Shown: piece by piece, positions 45,991 through 58,205 of the stretch
Numbering within the stretch: the stretch's first letter is position 1
How the letters are laid out: each line of letters starts with the position of its first letter
Assembly (NCBI GenBank): GCA_029961685.1
Contig: JARWKL010000015.1
Location: 25,141,220 to 25,205,219, forward strand
Length of the DNA stretch: 64,000 nucleotides
Direction: 5' to 3'
Source: Aristolochia californica
Lineage: Eukaryota > Streptophyta > Magnoliopsida > Piperales > Aristolochiaceae
Notes under the pieces: generated by a model
The model's database searches: none
Told to the model about the DNA's origin: nothing
What the model saw: the letters and a program-made list of their open reading frames with translations, nothing else
Made by a program: the position numbers and the translations under genes

Positions 45991-46640
45991 GTGATGTCAT
46001 GCAGTAGAATATTTTTTATGCTCTGCATTCTCTCTATCTGTTTTTATGTCAATGTGATTGCATTGTTTTTGGTGGATGCTGGGTATGCAAATATTCTTAG
46101 ATTTTTTGACCCGTATCAAGGAGACGGATACCATTTGAAGGAGTATAAAAGTAAAAAACTTCCTCAAAACTTTCTAAAAAAACTTCCCAAGAAATTCTCT
46201 AGAAATTATTCAGTCTTTGCCATTTGTTGTTACGAACTGCTATTGCTCGACTGTTACATGTGCAGAAGAGTAGATTTTTATTCTTGATACATGATCTATA
46301 TAGTTGTGCTTGACATGAGAAATTAGTAGTTGCAGGTTGTTTTCTTCATATTTTCATTCATATTAGATGTAAATGATGGTTGACCAAAATCTCCATTAGT
46401 CATTGGTGATGAACTGTGTCAAATTTTGTTAGAGGAAGAAGATGATAGAGGGTGTGCAAAGAGGGTGATTGCTTTTCATGATATTAGTAGCTCAACAAAT
46501 GTGGGATGATGTTCAATCTAGACATTGCTTTATATATTCTTTCAAGTTATTTTATTAGATCTCATTGTTTGGGAAGGTTTCCCCTCTTGTAATCTGTTCA
46601 TTTGAGCTCTCATAATAAAATTCAGCATCATTTAAAAAAA
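45991..46640 (+). mobile_element. PIF/Harbinger transposase fragment
   Basis: A frame at 45991-46287 contains FLVDAGYANILRFFDPYQG and YHLKEY, the DDE_Tnp_4 (HARBI1) tract around an Asp that is a catalytic candidate (VDAGY). The rest of the transposase is absent. Sequence to about 46640 may belong to the same relic and ends in an A-rich run. Confidence 0.65.
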
Positions 46641-47377
46641 AGTTATTTTATTGGATTGCTAAACTAAACTTGAGTTGTGCAAATCTGTTATGTCTTCTTA
46701 TGTTTGAAAACATTCATATGCTACTATTTATAATTGAAATTGATAATTTTGGTTCAAAGCTTCTTAATTTGAAGCAAGTTTGGGTTTTAACTTATGTAAA
46801 CTTCTTATTTTAGTATTTTTCATAGTTTTTACTTGAAATTAAGTTTGAAAACAAGTAGAAGCTTAAATCTTTTTAAAATTTTATTTTATTTATTTCATTA
46901 TTTACTATATATTCAAACCCATCTCTTACTAACTCAAAACTTCTGAAATCCTTGGATTTAATTTAGACTCACTATGATAGGAACCCCTTCATGGTCCTAT
47001 CTTTTTCAACTTAAGAAGAAAAACTAGGCCTAAATGGCTTTGGAGTAGGTTGGAATTTAGAGGTGTGAAAGGGATGTTTTGATGGAAGAGGCTTGATGGA
47101 ATAATGGAGGGATGAGGAAGTATGGAAGGGCTTCTTGGGGAAAAGAGGAACCACATGGGGAACTTGGAAGAAGCAAGAGAAGGAAGAGGAGAGGGAGAGA
47201 GAGAGGGTGGGAATGAGTTTGAGGAGGGGGAGGGGGAGAGTGAGAGCAAGGCAAGAGGATTTGGAAAAGGCTTGATTGATTTGTATCCTTTAGCCAACAT
47301 CCCTATTTGTATTTTTACCATTGCATTATTTGGGAAACTCAATCAATTAGGATTCCCTAATTACGTAAATCAAGAAG
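46641..47377. other. AT-rich sequence and purine-rich flank of the Gypsy element
   Basis: No gene. GA-rich segment at 47150-47250. Confidence 0.35.
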
Positions 47378-50300
47378 AGATTCTAGGAAATTGAAAGATT
47401 ACATCAATTAAGTAGAAGTTCTTTTTAATCTGGTAGGATCCTATCTTTTAAAGAAGAGCCAAGTATAACTTGTCTTTGACTGGCCCCTTGCATTTTTAGC
47501 TTTTTGCCCTTATCCCCCTCGCCCTTTGTTTCTCTGAGGTGGCACCACCTTCACTTTTTATTTTGTAGTGGCACCTCCTCTATTTATTTTTCTTTCTTCT
47601 TTTCTACTCTTCTACTTGTCTTATTCTCTTGGTTCTTTGGGGGTAATTTTGGGGGTCTATTTGTCACCCCTCTTGACTATCAACCTTGTCCTCAAGGTTA
47701 AAAGTCGGGGAATCGAAGAAGAAATCCATCCTCACGTTGCCAAGTGGCTTCATCTAATGTTGTTTGATCCCATTGCACGAGGAGCTCTATATGTAATTTG
47801 GTGCCATGTCTTACTTGACGCTTTTTCAGTATAGTAAGGGAATGACAGTTGGTTTAGCTTTGATGGAGGGCAAAGTGTTTGAAACAAGATGTGCATCACC
47901 AAGTTGCCTTTTAAGCGAAGAAACATTGAAAATAGGGTGGATTGTGGAGTCTTTTGATAAATATAGACAGTAGGCCACCTTGCCAATTGGTTGAAGTGTT
48001 TTGAATGGACCTAAGAATCACGGGGCGGGTTTTTGATTTTTCCAGGTGGCTAGTGATTGTTGCCTATAAGGTTGGAGTTTAAGATATGACTATGTCAATG
48101 ACGGAAAATTCCACTTCCTTGTGTTGATTGTTGTATTATCTTTTTGTTTGTTGTTGATTCTAGAAGAGGTGTTACCTGATGAGCTTTGAGGCTTGATCAC
48201 GATCTAGCAAGGCTTCTTTGAGGGTTGCAATTTTAGTGGTGCCTTTGATATGCGAAGAAATGATACGAAGGAGGCTTGCCATAAACAACTTCAAAAGGAG
48301 ACATAATCAAAAGTGTTATAAGAAGTATTATAAGAGTAATTTGCCCAAAGGAGGTAAAAGATCCAGGAAGTGGGTTTTTCTTCAAGGAACCCGCATAAGT
48401 ACGTTTCCTAGCATCAATTAAGCACTTCTGTTTGGCCGTTTGTCTAAGGATGGTAATCGGTACTCATCTGTAGAGTAATACCCTGCAAGGGAAAAAGTTT
48501 CCTCCAAAAGAAGCTTTGAGAGATGGAGTCTCTATCTGAGACTATAGTTTGTGGTATCCCATGCAATTTGGCCACATGAGTAATATATGCTTCGGCCATG
48601 GTTTTTGCGGTGTAGGGATGCTTCAGGGCACAAAAATGAGAACACTTACTTAGTCTATCTACTACGATATAGATCACTGTTTTGCCTTTGGAGGGAGGTA
48701 TTCTTTCGATAAAGTCTATAGATACGTACTCCTAGATTTTTTTCTTGGAATGGGCGAAGGTTACATTAGTCCCGCTAGGGTAGTTTTGTTGTATTTGATG
48801 TTTTGGTAAATATTGCAATGGGCCACATAAGTTTTGACATCAAACTTGGGGCCCGTGCAAAAAATAGAGCTTTTCACCTTGTGGTAAGTTTTGCGGAAAT
48901 CTTTGTGTCCAGCCATGGGTGAGTTGTGCACTTCTTCCCATGTTACTTGGATCAAAGATTTGTTGGATATCGGAACCACCACTCTATTATGGAAGAGGAG
49001 TATAGATTTGACTTCCTTGTAGTGGGGGGGAGTGAGTTAGGGTCCCACTAGACGAGAGATTGAAGGGAGGTACCCAAATTAGCCTGACCATCTTCAAAGT
49101 AGTTAGCTGCCCGGTGGACACGAGTTCAGGTACATTATAAGCTGGAGGCAATATTACATATATCTAGAAAGATGTTCCAATGTCTCCGCGGAGGGGATTT
49201 GTACTTAGCGCACCAGTCAATAACAACCTTGGAAATCACCCTCAATGATGAGTGGCCCAGAGAATCCGTCGCGGAAGATAGTGAGACCATTGAGAAGGCC
49301 CATGAGCTCCGTAGAGGTGGAGTCAAATATGGCAAGAGGTCCAGCGTAGGCAGCAAGGAGGGAACCATCTTCCGAGCCAATGCCACCACCAAAACCAACT
49401 GGGTGCGAGTTGCCTAAGGAACTGACATCGAAATTCAGTTTGAGGGAGCCAGAAGGAGGGGGCTGCCATTCAGCCACATTGGCAGGTCGAGAGGGCTCAA
49501 TCATCTGGGCAATAAGCTGCCAGTTACCTCTCAAGTGCATGCCCTGTAGGTGGAGAAATTCCATCTTGGTTAGGAGCCAGAAGGACACCTGACCAGCAAT
49601 GGCTTTAGCAAGGGATTTAACACTAGTGAGTTTGCACCGGAAACGTCTATAGTTCCGTTCTTTCTAGAAGGACTAGTGAATGAACCCCATGCATTTTGCC
49701 AAGCTTGGGCAAATCAGAGTCTTGAAGAGTTGGATCATAGAGGGGAAGTCTTGGGTGGTGCAGGTCTGGATGCCAATCCAATGTAATGGATTAGACCAAA
49801 CACTCCAAGCATAAGAGCAGTGAAAGAGAACATGGCTAACCGATTTTGGTTAGTACTAAAAGGGGCCAAGTTGGGCCCGGAGTTGAGTTGCCACGCTGGA
49901 GGAGATTGTCAGTGGCTATGATTTGACCAACCACCTTTGTTGCATGAGAGTAGTGATCCATTGTTGTAGCAAAAATTTGATTGAATAGTGGTCAGTGCGA
50001 ATGGTAAACCTTCTTCTGATGAGGTAAGTCTCCAATGCTGAATTGCTTGGACCAAAGCAAAGGTCTTTTTTTCATATGTGGACCAAGAGAGCATTCTATA
50101 ATTAAGAGATCGGTTGCTGCCATTTTTGCATCAAGATTGCCCTGATACTAGTTCGTGAGGCATCACATTCAATAGTGAAAGGTTTCAAAAAATTCAGTAA
50201 GGCTAGTTGTGGGGTGGTACACAGTTTTTGTTTGAGGTTCTCAAAAGCCTTGACAATATCCTCATTACATATGAAAACATCATTTTTTCAGTGAAGAGCT

Positions 50301-51448
50301 GAATGGACAAGTAATAGTAGCATAGTCTTTGACAAACCTCTTCTAATACCCAATTGACTCTAAAAATCCTCTTAATTGTTTGAGGGTGGTGGGTATGGGC
50401 CAATCTTGCATAGCTCTAATTTTGTCGGTTTCAGCTGCCACCCCTCCCCTTTCTTAGAGACCATATGTTCTATGTAGTGAACTTCCGAAGAAGCGAAGTG
50501 CACTTAACAATTTAACATGGAGATGGTGGTCCTGGAGTATGTTCAAGACCTCATACACATGATGCAAATGGTCCTCAAGGTTCTTACTATAGATCAAAAT
50601 ATTATCAAATTATACCAGCACAAATTTCCATAAGAGTGGAAGAAAGACATCATTCTTCAAGCTCTTAAATGAAGTTGGAGCATTGGTTAGCCTAAAAGGC
50701 AGGACCAAAAAATTCATACTGACTATCATGAGTCTGAAAGGCAGTTTTTTTAATGTCACTATCAACCACTTGGATCTGATGATAAGCCAAGTGAAGGTCA
50801 AATTTGGAAAAAACTTGTGTTGCACACAATTCATCATGTAATTCATTAATAACAGGAATTGGGTACTTATCTTTGACCATAATGTCATTGAGGACCCGGT
50901 AATCCACACTCACTATCCATCTTTTTTCACTAATAATAAGGGAGAGGAAACATGACTATTACTTGGTCTAATGATACCCTCCTGGAGCATTTTCCTGAAC
51001 CAATCTTTCAATTTCTGTTTTTTTGGACACAAGGGTAACAATAGGGCCTTGTGCTAGTAGGAGAGGCACTAGTCTAAATCAGAATCTGGTGGTCATGAAG
51101 TTGCCTTGGTGGTAGGCCTTTCAGTTGTGTGAAGTCATCATGAAAGGTTATAAATAGATGCTGTAAAGGATCGGGTAGACCATTTAATCTAGGAGAAATT
51201 TTAGGAAGTTGAAAGATTACATCAATTAAAGAGAATTTTTTCTAATCTAGTAAGATTCCTATCTTTGCAAAAAGAGGCAAGTATGACTTGTCTTCGACCC
51301 CTGTCCCTTGAGGGGGTATTGTTACCTTTTTTGCTCTCATTCCCCACACCCCTTCTTTCTGGTGATGCCTCCTCTTTCTATTTTTCTTCTCTTCTACTTC
51401 TCTTCTTCTCTTTGTTTTTCGGGGATAATTTTGGGTTACTATCTGACT
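47378..51448 (-). mobile_element. Ty3/Gypsy retrotransposon remnant
   Basis: Related terminal segments at 47378-47662 and 51190-51448 share TTGAAAGATTACATCAATTA and a following CT-rich tract; they are parts of the two LTRs. Between them in minus order: reverse transcriptase (50610-50913; MSVDYRVLNDIMVKDKYPIP, FSKFDLHLAYHQI), RNase H (about 49909-50094; STYEKKTFALVQAIQHWR), integrase zinc region (48761-48982; VHNSPMAGHKDFRKTY), integrase core (48444-48677; IYIVVDRLSKCSHF, QTIVSDRDSISQSFFW) and a post-integrase segment (47750-47986). Order RT-RH-INT marks Gypsy. Frameshifts and stops abound, gag and protease are missing, and a LINE piece sits between RNase H and integrase. Confidence 0.85.
49135..49880 (-). 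mobile_element. LINE 3' fragment nested in the Gypsy element
   Basis: The minus-strand frame 49217-49588 reads WQPPPSGSLKLNFDVSSLG then GGIGSEDGSLLAAYAGPL and ELMGLLNGLTIF, a plant LINE-type RNase H (RVT_3) domain. Upstream (49590-49880) a degraded tract with WSNPLHWIGIQT resembles the zf-RVT region of the same elements. It interrupts the Gypsy pol order. Confidence 0.7.
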
Positions 51449-52606
51449 TTTAAAATTCTTAGGACTCGATAAAATCCTCTGACCCATGGATATAAAATCC
51501 ATGTAAACTTTTAAAATCCGATCTCACTTGTCTCCCAATAAAGTAGGGTTTATACTGCTTGTCAAAGAAAAAAGGTAGGGTTTTTGCTTTTTTATCATAT
51601 TCAATGGAATGGAAGATCTAATTCTTCATTGTCTCCTTTCCCCTGCTGCTACTGTTCTCTTTTGTTCAAGAATAAATCGAACCTCTGTAAGTTTGTTACT
51701 CTTCTAGTCTTTACCTTTTTTGTCCTTACACGCGCTGTTTTCCTCTAGATTTACTCTTCCAATTCTATTTCCTGGATTCTAAAATCTTTCTCAATGTCAA
51801 CTTATGTTGTTGTCTAGGGCCTTGGGTGGTGTAAATCTGGTTTGATGTTCTTTGAGTGGTGAAAGATTGAACAATTTAAGTTTCTGGTGTGTTTGTATTA
51901 TTTGTGCTATTATGTCATTTTATTGGTTCACTGAACCCTTTTGTAGATCAAATGGACAAGTATATTAGAAGTACTTGTAGTTGTGATTTATTTAATTTTG
52001 GATAAATTCCTTCCACGTTGAAAGGAAACGATAAATAAGATGTCTTGTTCTGTTGTTTTTGTTGGATGGGTTACCAAATATGAGCGTCATTACTAATTTT
52101 CTATAGATGGTTTGTTAATGTGAATTTTGTTTTAGCTTTGTTACTAATTTTCAATTATGAGGGAAGGTACAGCTGCAACCATTTGCAAACTATTAAAGGA
52201 AAGAAATGTCGATTCCCTGCTTTGGGGTGGGTATGTAGCAATTAATATTGCTGATGGGTTACTAATTTATTCAAAAAGGATAGTGAAACTTTTGGCCTTT
52301 TTATAGCACCTGCCATCTTGAATATACTCTTGATACAAGTGAGTATGTTTCACGTAGATGCTTTTGTTTGTTTTAAAACTTCAAAAATTACTGTTAATCC
52401 ATTCGGTTTGCCATCAAAACTAGAAGCTTCTAAAGTATGTCATGTTCTACATGTCTTCCAATTAAATGAATAATCGTTCTCCAAATACGATATGGATTTT
52501 TCTTGTGGTGGCTTGATAATTTTCTCTTTTATATATCTCCAAAACATGTTTGATTCAGAAAGCATTACACTTTCCTTTTTTCTAGACTTGATTGGTGGAG
52601 AGTGAG
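51449..52606. other. Upstream region or intron of the bL33 gene
   Basis: T-rich sequence without coding potential. It ends in the acceptor CTTTTTTCTAG at 52585, after which 21 bp of leader precede the ATG at 52607. Confidence 0.45.
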
Positions 52607-52783
52607 ATGGGGAAGGCAAAGAAGGCAGGCTCCATATTTATTAGACTAGTTTCAGCCGCAGGGACCGGGTTTACCTACGTGAAACGCAAGAATCCTCGCA
52701 AGCTTACAGAGAAGCTCGAGTTTCGGAAGTATGATCCACGAGTCAACCGCCATGTCCTGTTTACAGAGGCCAAGATGAAGTGA
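52607..52783 (+). CDS. Mitochondrial-type large-subunit ribosomal protein bL33
   Basis: 58 residues, the typical bL33 size. The protein reads MGKAKKAGSIFIRLVSAAGT then GFTYVKRKN and ends EFRKYDPRVNRHVLFTEAKMK. It is nearly co-linear with plant nuclear-encoded L33 assigned to mitochondria (Arabidopsis At5g18790 type), lacking the Cys pairs found in some bacterial L33. It binds 23S-type rRNA near the E site. There is no separate presequence, as in its relatives. ATG 52607 is chosen because the frame upstream lacks another ATG and a splice acceptor lies at 52584-52585. The coding region is one exon; a 5' UTR intron is likely. It is the only intact cellular gene in the right-hand 20 kb. Confidence 0.92.
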   Translation: MGKAKKAGSIFIRLVSAAGTGFTYVKRKNPRKLTEKLEFRKYDPRVNRHVLFTEAKMK

Positions 52784-53944
52784 TAGGAAACCCTTTTACA
52801 GACCTAGTACCGTCTGGGAATTTTTTTCCCATTACATTTAATGACATAGAGGATCAAAGAGGTTGCCAGGAGAAGAAAATTCCAAGGTAAAAAACTTTGC
52901 AAAAAATTCCATCAGCAGGGACTTCTCTTTATCTGTTTGAAAGGATGTGGAAGCTAGAATGTTTTGATGACAAGGTCTGTTTCCTTAAATCGTTTTCCAT
53001 TCTTCTAATTAATGTTTAGAAGATTGATTGAAAATTACTTGTCTTAAATAGATTGACCTCTCCGAGTACAAGTAAGGTTGTTCATGGGTTGTTTTTACCT
53101 GAAACCAAATGATTTGCGTCTCATATAAAATGTGCAACAGAATATATTTTTTTATGTTAGTGGAAAGAATTATAAATAAATAGATTTTTAAAAAATGACT
53201 TGTTATATCGATTATTTGTTACTCCAAATTTTAAAAAATATCTTTTTAATGTATTTCAAAGAGATGACATAAATCTAAATTTAAAGATAAATAAGAATTA
53301 ACTCCACAATTACGTTATTTACTTAAAATAATTTATTTAACAACATGGTTAAAATATTTAAACCTTCATATCTTTAGCATATTATACTTTAAGTTAAAAT
53401 CAATACAAACACAAATAAATTTAAAAACCCATCAAACTATGTATCATACAAAAACCATGTGATGGATCTTTTCTACACATGGCAACCACATTACCAAAGT
53501 GCTCCAATAATGATCAAGATAATAAATAATACATACCTTGACTAAAGCAATTCAATTGCACAAACATTTAATCATTTAAACTCCACCTTCAAACAAAAGA
53601 ATAGGATAACCAAGTCATTAATACTTGCATATCCAATGCACTAAAAATTAAAATACAATCACTTTTATAACTAATGTTTTTTACATATGCATTAAAAATA
53701 AAATAACCAAATAATTAATACTTACATGATACACTAAAAATTAAGAATGCAATCCCTTTTATCAATTATGTCTTAAATATATGCATCGAAGAAACTTACA
53801 TAATCAAATTAAACATGAGATGTGTTTCTTGTTGTCATCTAATCACAAAATTATGAACTTTTATTATATGGCAAAAGAAATAACATAAATGTGAATCCAC
53901 ATAAAGGGGAAAATAAAAGGAAAACTAAAAGTCAATAATTAACA
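52784..53944. other. 3' flank of bL33 and AT-rich spacer
   Basis: No gene seen. From 53130 the sequence is extremely AT-rich and may be transposon-derived. Confidence 0.4.
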
Positions 53945-54182
53945 TAAAACGTACTTCGAGTTCAAGTTCAAGTGAAAGTGAATCACTTGTTAGTGTTAGT
54001 GTGTACAAGTTCAAGTGCAATAGAAAACACTTTCCATTGTTAGTGCCCAAAATAAAAAATATGATATAAACAAGAGAATGAGTATCTTTTTATAATATAC
54101 TTAAATAAAACATATACCTAAACAGATAATTAACCAAAACAAACATAGTTACTATACTAATAAGTCATTAAAAACATCATTA

Positions 54183-55153
54183 CTACAATTTACGATAACA
54201 AAATTTAAGCCAATCGAGCCGCTCTTCCTTTGTCATTCTGATAAACATGTCCTTCTTATTTGGCGTCTCCAACCAATCAGGAGCGCGATACTTCAATTCT
54301 ATTGGCAAGTCCGGGATTTCAAGGAGGGCTTCGTACCATGGCAATTTGGTATTGGCATCTTTAGGCTTGAAGACCTCCTTAAATGACTCAGCAATATCCT
54401 TCATTGCATCAATGAATCTGCCAATGTCATCAGTGGACATTTCAGTTCTCTTTCTACGACGAGTTGAAAGTGACGGGTTACTTCTTTGAGACTGCACAGG
54501 TGCCGCTTCATTCCTGCTAAGGAATGGCGATGGAATATCCCTAACTACATTGACATCCTCGAGCTCGTCCATCAGAGGCCCTTCTGGCTCACGAAGGTGA
54601 TCAACGTCCAGATCTACACATGTTTGACCTGTTGTCCCCATGACTATTGAGTTTCCCACAACTAAAGACAATTTGTCATAAAGCGGACACCATTCACGTC
54701 TATACTTGTTAGCATCTCTATGCTCCTACAAGAAAAAAACATATTTTAGAAGTCTTGGAATAGAGTTTAGTAATGCGGAAAACATATAAAATGTTTTGTA
54801 GTACATAATGATTTACTAACCTTAAGATAGTCTTGCCATACAGACGGACTTGCAATAACTCGTTGTGTGTTTGCATCCCAGCTGAACCCATTAGTATTGA
54901 GACAACTCGTTACTATTTGGTAAGTTTTTTTCCATGATCTTGTTCGATTCTTGAGTTGCGAAACATTTTTTTTATTCACTACATCTTCATTGAACTTATT
55001 GACACATTCCAATAAAACATCATACTTCCAAACCCCATTGGGTAACTTGTTGCCTATATTGACCTGCTCGACCAAGAGATCAAGCATTCTGCTGTCTTCT
55101 TCGAAAGTCCAAATGTCATATGATCGAACATTTTTTTGTCTTCTTCCAGCCAT
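54183..55153 (-). CDS. MYB/SANT-like (Myb_DNA-bind_3) transposon ORF1 protein
   Basis: Exons 54821-55153 and 54183-54725, joined by a phase-0 GT-AG intron, give 291 residues. The N-terminal 110 residues form a trihelix/MYB-like domain (WTFEEDSRMLDLLVEQVNIG, KNVSQLKNRTRSWKKTY, GFSWDANT, VWQDYLK). The second exon starts EHRDANKYRREWCPLYDKL, then has an acidic linker, a basic patch RRRKRTE and a C-terminal acidic helix region. Such proteins are typical of ORF1 of PIF/Harbinger elements, where they bind element DNA and import the transposase. Many plant genome annotations call them L10-interacting MYB domain-containing proteins. The frame is intact, suggesting recent activity or retention. Confidence 0.75.
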
Positions 55154-55547
55154 ATATAATCTAAACCATAAATCTCCTCAAGGAAAAAACATAATCAGAC
55201 CACCTTAATCAGACTCTCTACCAATCATAGTAACTAGGGACACCAGGGACGCACGGAAACACAATAAAACATTGGAAAAAAAAATACCATGTAGTGGATA
55301 TTTATAACACCCGATTATCCTCAACACATGTCAAGATCATTCCATTGCACTTCAAAATTATTCAACAACGTTGTATAACATTTAAAATTTAATAAAACTA
55401 ATTTTATTGCAGATAACTAGTCCTAACATCGCAAAAACACACCCAAGTTCACCGAACACCCCTGGTGGAGCACCATATGACTTTGTAGTCACTACGAATT
55501 ATACCTCGTTAATGATGGGGGTCAGGTTCATTGGCTAATGGACGCCC

Positions 55548-56276
55548 ATGCACCCTACACCCTACACCCTAAAACCCTAAATCAAAGCCCCAAACCCGAA
55601 ATTGCTAAATAACTTGAAAACCCCAAACTCTAAACCCCTATACCCTAATTTCTAGTAACACTAAACCCTACACCCCTAAACCATAGCCCCAAACCCAAAA
55701 TTGCTAAACCCCTCGAAAATCCCAAACTCTAAACCCTAAACCCTAATTCCAGAAAGAACACCCTAATAAACCTAAACCCTACTAAATCCTAAACCCTAAA
55801 CTACTAAACCCTAATTCCTGATAGTACACCCTAAATCCTAAGCCCCAAACTTGAAATTAAACCCGAAAACCTAACCATTTGAAAACCCAAATCCAAAACT
55901 GCTAAACACAAATTTTTATTAACCCTAACCCTAATTCCATATAGTACACCCTAATAACCCTAAACCATAAACCCTAAAAACCCTAAGCCCCAAACCCGAA
56001 ATTATACCCTAAACCCTAACCCTAATTCTAAAAAGTACACCTTAATAAACTAGTAACCAAAAACCCTAACCCTAAAAATACCATTAACCATATCCTATAT
56101 ACCATAAACCCTAATTCAAAACCCGAAATTATACCCTACACACGAATTAAACCCTAACCCTAAATCCCGAAATTATACATGAATGAAACAATCAATACAG
56201 ATACCACACAAAAAAATTAAATAAAATGAAATACAACAGTAAATTAAACTAAAATATATATTAGGGTTTAGGGTTA
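55548..56276. repeat. Degenerate interstitial telomere-like repeats
   Basis: Dozens of CCCTAAA, CCCTAAC and CCCTACA heptamer variants are interspersed with CCCCAAACCCGAAATT and AATTCC spacers over about 620 bp, with a final TTAGGGTTTAGGGTTACC at about 56259-56276. Orientation is mostly C-rich on the plus strand. They lie upstream of ORF1 in the transposon, in its promoter or leader region. Confidence 0.8.
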
Positions 56277-56279
56277 CCT

Positions 56280-56714
56280 TCAGAAATTTGGGAAAAACTG
56301 AAGCCCAATGAGGCAATCAAAGCTAAATGGGGAAATTTGAGAGAAATCGACGTCAAAATAGGGGAAATCAAAGGAAATCGAAACCAAAATGGGAAAATTG
56401 AAGGAAATCAAGAGGATTTTTTGGGAAGAGTGTGAGAAACGAGAGAAGGGGGGAAAAGAGAGGTAGAGGGTAGAGAGGAGAAAGGTCAGAGGGGGAGAGG
56501 CAACGCTTGCATCAAGCCGAGAGCTAGAGGGAGATGAGAGACGAAAAAGAAAGTCGTCGAGAGAGAGAGGGAGATGGGAAGCCGAAAAGGGAGAGGGAGA
56601 GCAAGGGAGAGCGAGTGAGAGAGGGAGAAGGGAGTGTGAGACAGAGAAGGGAGAGAGCAGAGAGCAGAGAGCGAGAGGGAGAAGAGAAAAAAATTCGAGC
56701 CTAACAAGTTTCAA
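56280..56714. repeat. Purine-rich leader segment of the element
   Basis: A GA-rich tract. Its minus-strand translation is a Ser/Leu/Pro-rich low-complexity frame and is not taken as a gene. The same structure recurs at 61573-61989. Confidence 0.5.
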
Positions 56715-56893
56715 GTAGATGAACTAGGATTTTGATGGGAATCCTGATTCACCCACATTACTCTGGAGCCCGTTCAAGTGAATAAATTGGTTCATTCACT
56801 TGAACCCGGCTCTGAATGCAACACTAACAGGTTCAAGTGAATGAACCATATAATCATATGAACTTGAACTTGAACCGTGGTGCACTAAACCCC

Positions 56894-57480
56894 AAAAATA
56901 TAAAATATAAAATATAAAATAACAAAGATGAGAGAAAATAGATTATTCAAGTCAAAGGAGAGAATACACTCAATTTTTATATTGAGATAAATTCAATATA
57001 AATTCCTTACAGCAAGAAAAATGCTAACAAATTTGTCCAATGATAATACATTGTCACGATTATATGGAAATGATCAAATTTGGGAGTATGGGAATGAAAA
57101 ATGAAATTTTAGATGAGAAAAAACAAAAAGGAAAGCGCAAAGCTTTTGGATAAAATAACAAATAGCAGGATCCTTGCATAAATTATGAGGTTTCTATTAA
57201 AATTCATTTCAAACTTGTAAGGGTGAAAATTGTCCTATTACTCATTTTATTGTTGTATCTGTTTAACCTGAAAAACGATATAAAAATAAGAATTTTCCTG
57301 CTTGCTTGCATACCATTTATTAAATACTTATGAAAAAGGGTTATTTATGCATTTATTTACTATTTACATAGTTCATTGCGGTAGACGAATAAATGAAATA
57401 CTTTTTGCCAGTTCTTAATAAAACCTGCAGTCAGTAATGATATAAGTTCGAACATCAGTAATAAACAGAACACCATTAGG
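56894..57480. other. AT-rich spacer
   Basis: Nothing recognised. Confidence 0.35.
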
Positions 57481-58205
57481 GAGGCACGGGTCGGGTCGGA
57501 GATGCCCGTCTCCACCCCATTCTACTATTATCCCGCCCCATCCCCGACAAACATCAACATTTAAAAGATTAAAAAATCGAAAACACAACAAACCTCTCCG
57601 TTGGGAGAAGATAAAAAAAAAATGAGGGAAACAAAATCGAATCTGGTTAGGTTATAAGAAAAAATCACAATCTCTTAGAGGAACAAGTCTCTTACCGTTT
57701 TATGGCAGACTGGCGGCGCCGACGATTCGACTTTTTTACACAGACGTCGGCAGACTGTAGACGACCGCTGGCTGGATCCGATTTCAGCGACCACGACTGC
57801 ACGAGACGCGGGAAAGAAAAATGGGAAAGGCAGAAGGGGGCTTTTGGGGGGAAGAAAAAATCGAGTTTTCTAGAGATTGAGGCCTCTTTTCTTAGTTCCA
57901 TAATTATTCTAACATAAAATTGTTATTCTTTGTAAAAAGAAATGAGATTTGAGTCTTTACTTTTATAGTAGAGGGTATAAACGTCTATAAAAAAGTGTCA
58001 GTTATTTTCCTTAAATACCCATCTCCAAGTTAAAAAGTACTTTATTTGTTTTTAAACTGAATATTAATGGTTTGGGGAAACCCGGTGGGGTTTTTTTTCC
58101 AACCCCATCCCACCTCGCGGTGTAGAAAAGGAACCCCGATCTTGTGATTTCCAGGTCGAGTCGGGTTTCGCGCCGATGCCCGCCCTTGTCTCGTCCTTCT
58201 GCCAT
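57481..58205. repeat. Unclassified GC-punctuated repeat, possibly a decayed transposon
   Basis: Left end GGCACGGGTCGGGTCGGAGATGCCC-like and right end AGTCGGGTTTCGCGCCGATGCCCGCC-like share CGGGTCGGG and GATGCCC words, separated by AT-rich sequence. Plant non-autonomous elements with such ends exist, but I find no clear inverted repeat or target duplication. Confidence 0.3.

Larger units (their letters stand above)
53945..56893 (-). mobile_element. PIF/Harbinger-like element with ORF1 only (copy b)
   Basis: Left end carries GTTCAAGTTCAAGTGAAAGTG and TTAGTGTTAGTGTG. Right end carries the inverse set, GAACTTGAACTTGAAC and CACTAAACCCC (to 56893). The minus strand encodes a MYB/SANT-like ORF1 (54183-55153). 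No DDE transposase is present, so it would depend on another element. Its middle holds telomere-like repeats. The segment 53990-54170 is closely related to 59290-59460. Confidence 0.6.

Noticed and set aside
55548..56276. Possible true telomere or assembly end
   Set aside because: Repeats are degenerate, spaced and flanked by transposon sequence on both sides.
56280..56714. Ser/Leu-rich minus-strand frame
   Set aside because: Translation of a purine-rich transposon leader; low complexity and the same type of frame appears at 61573-61989 and 46989-47342.
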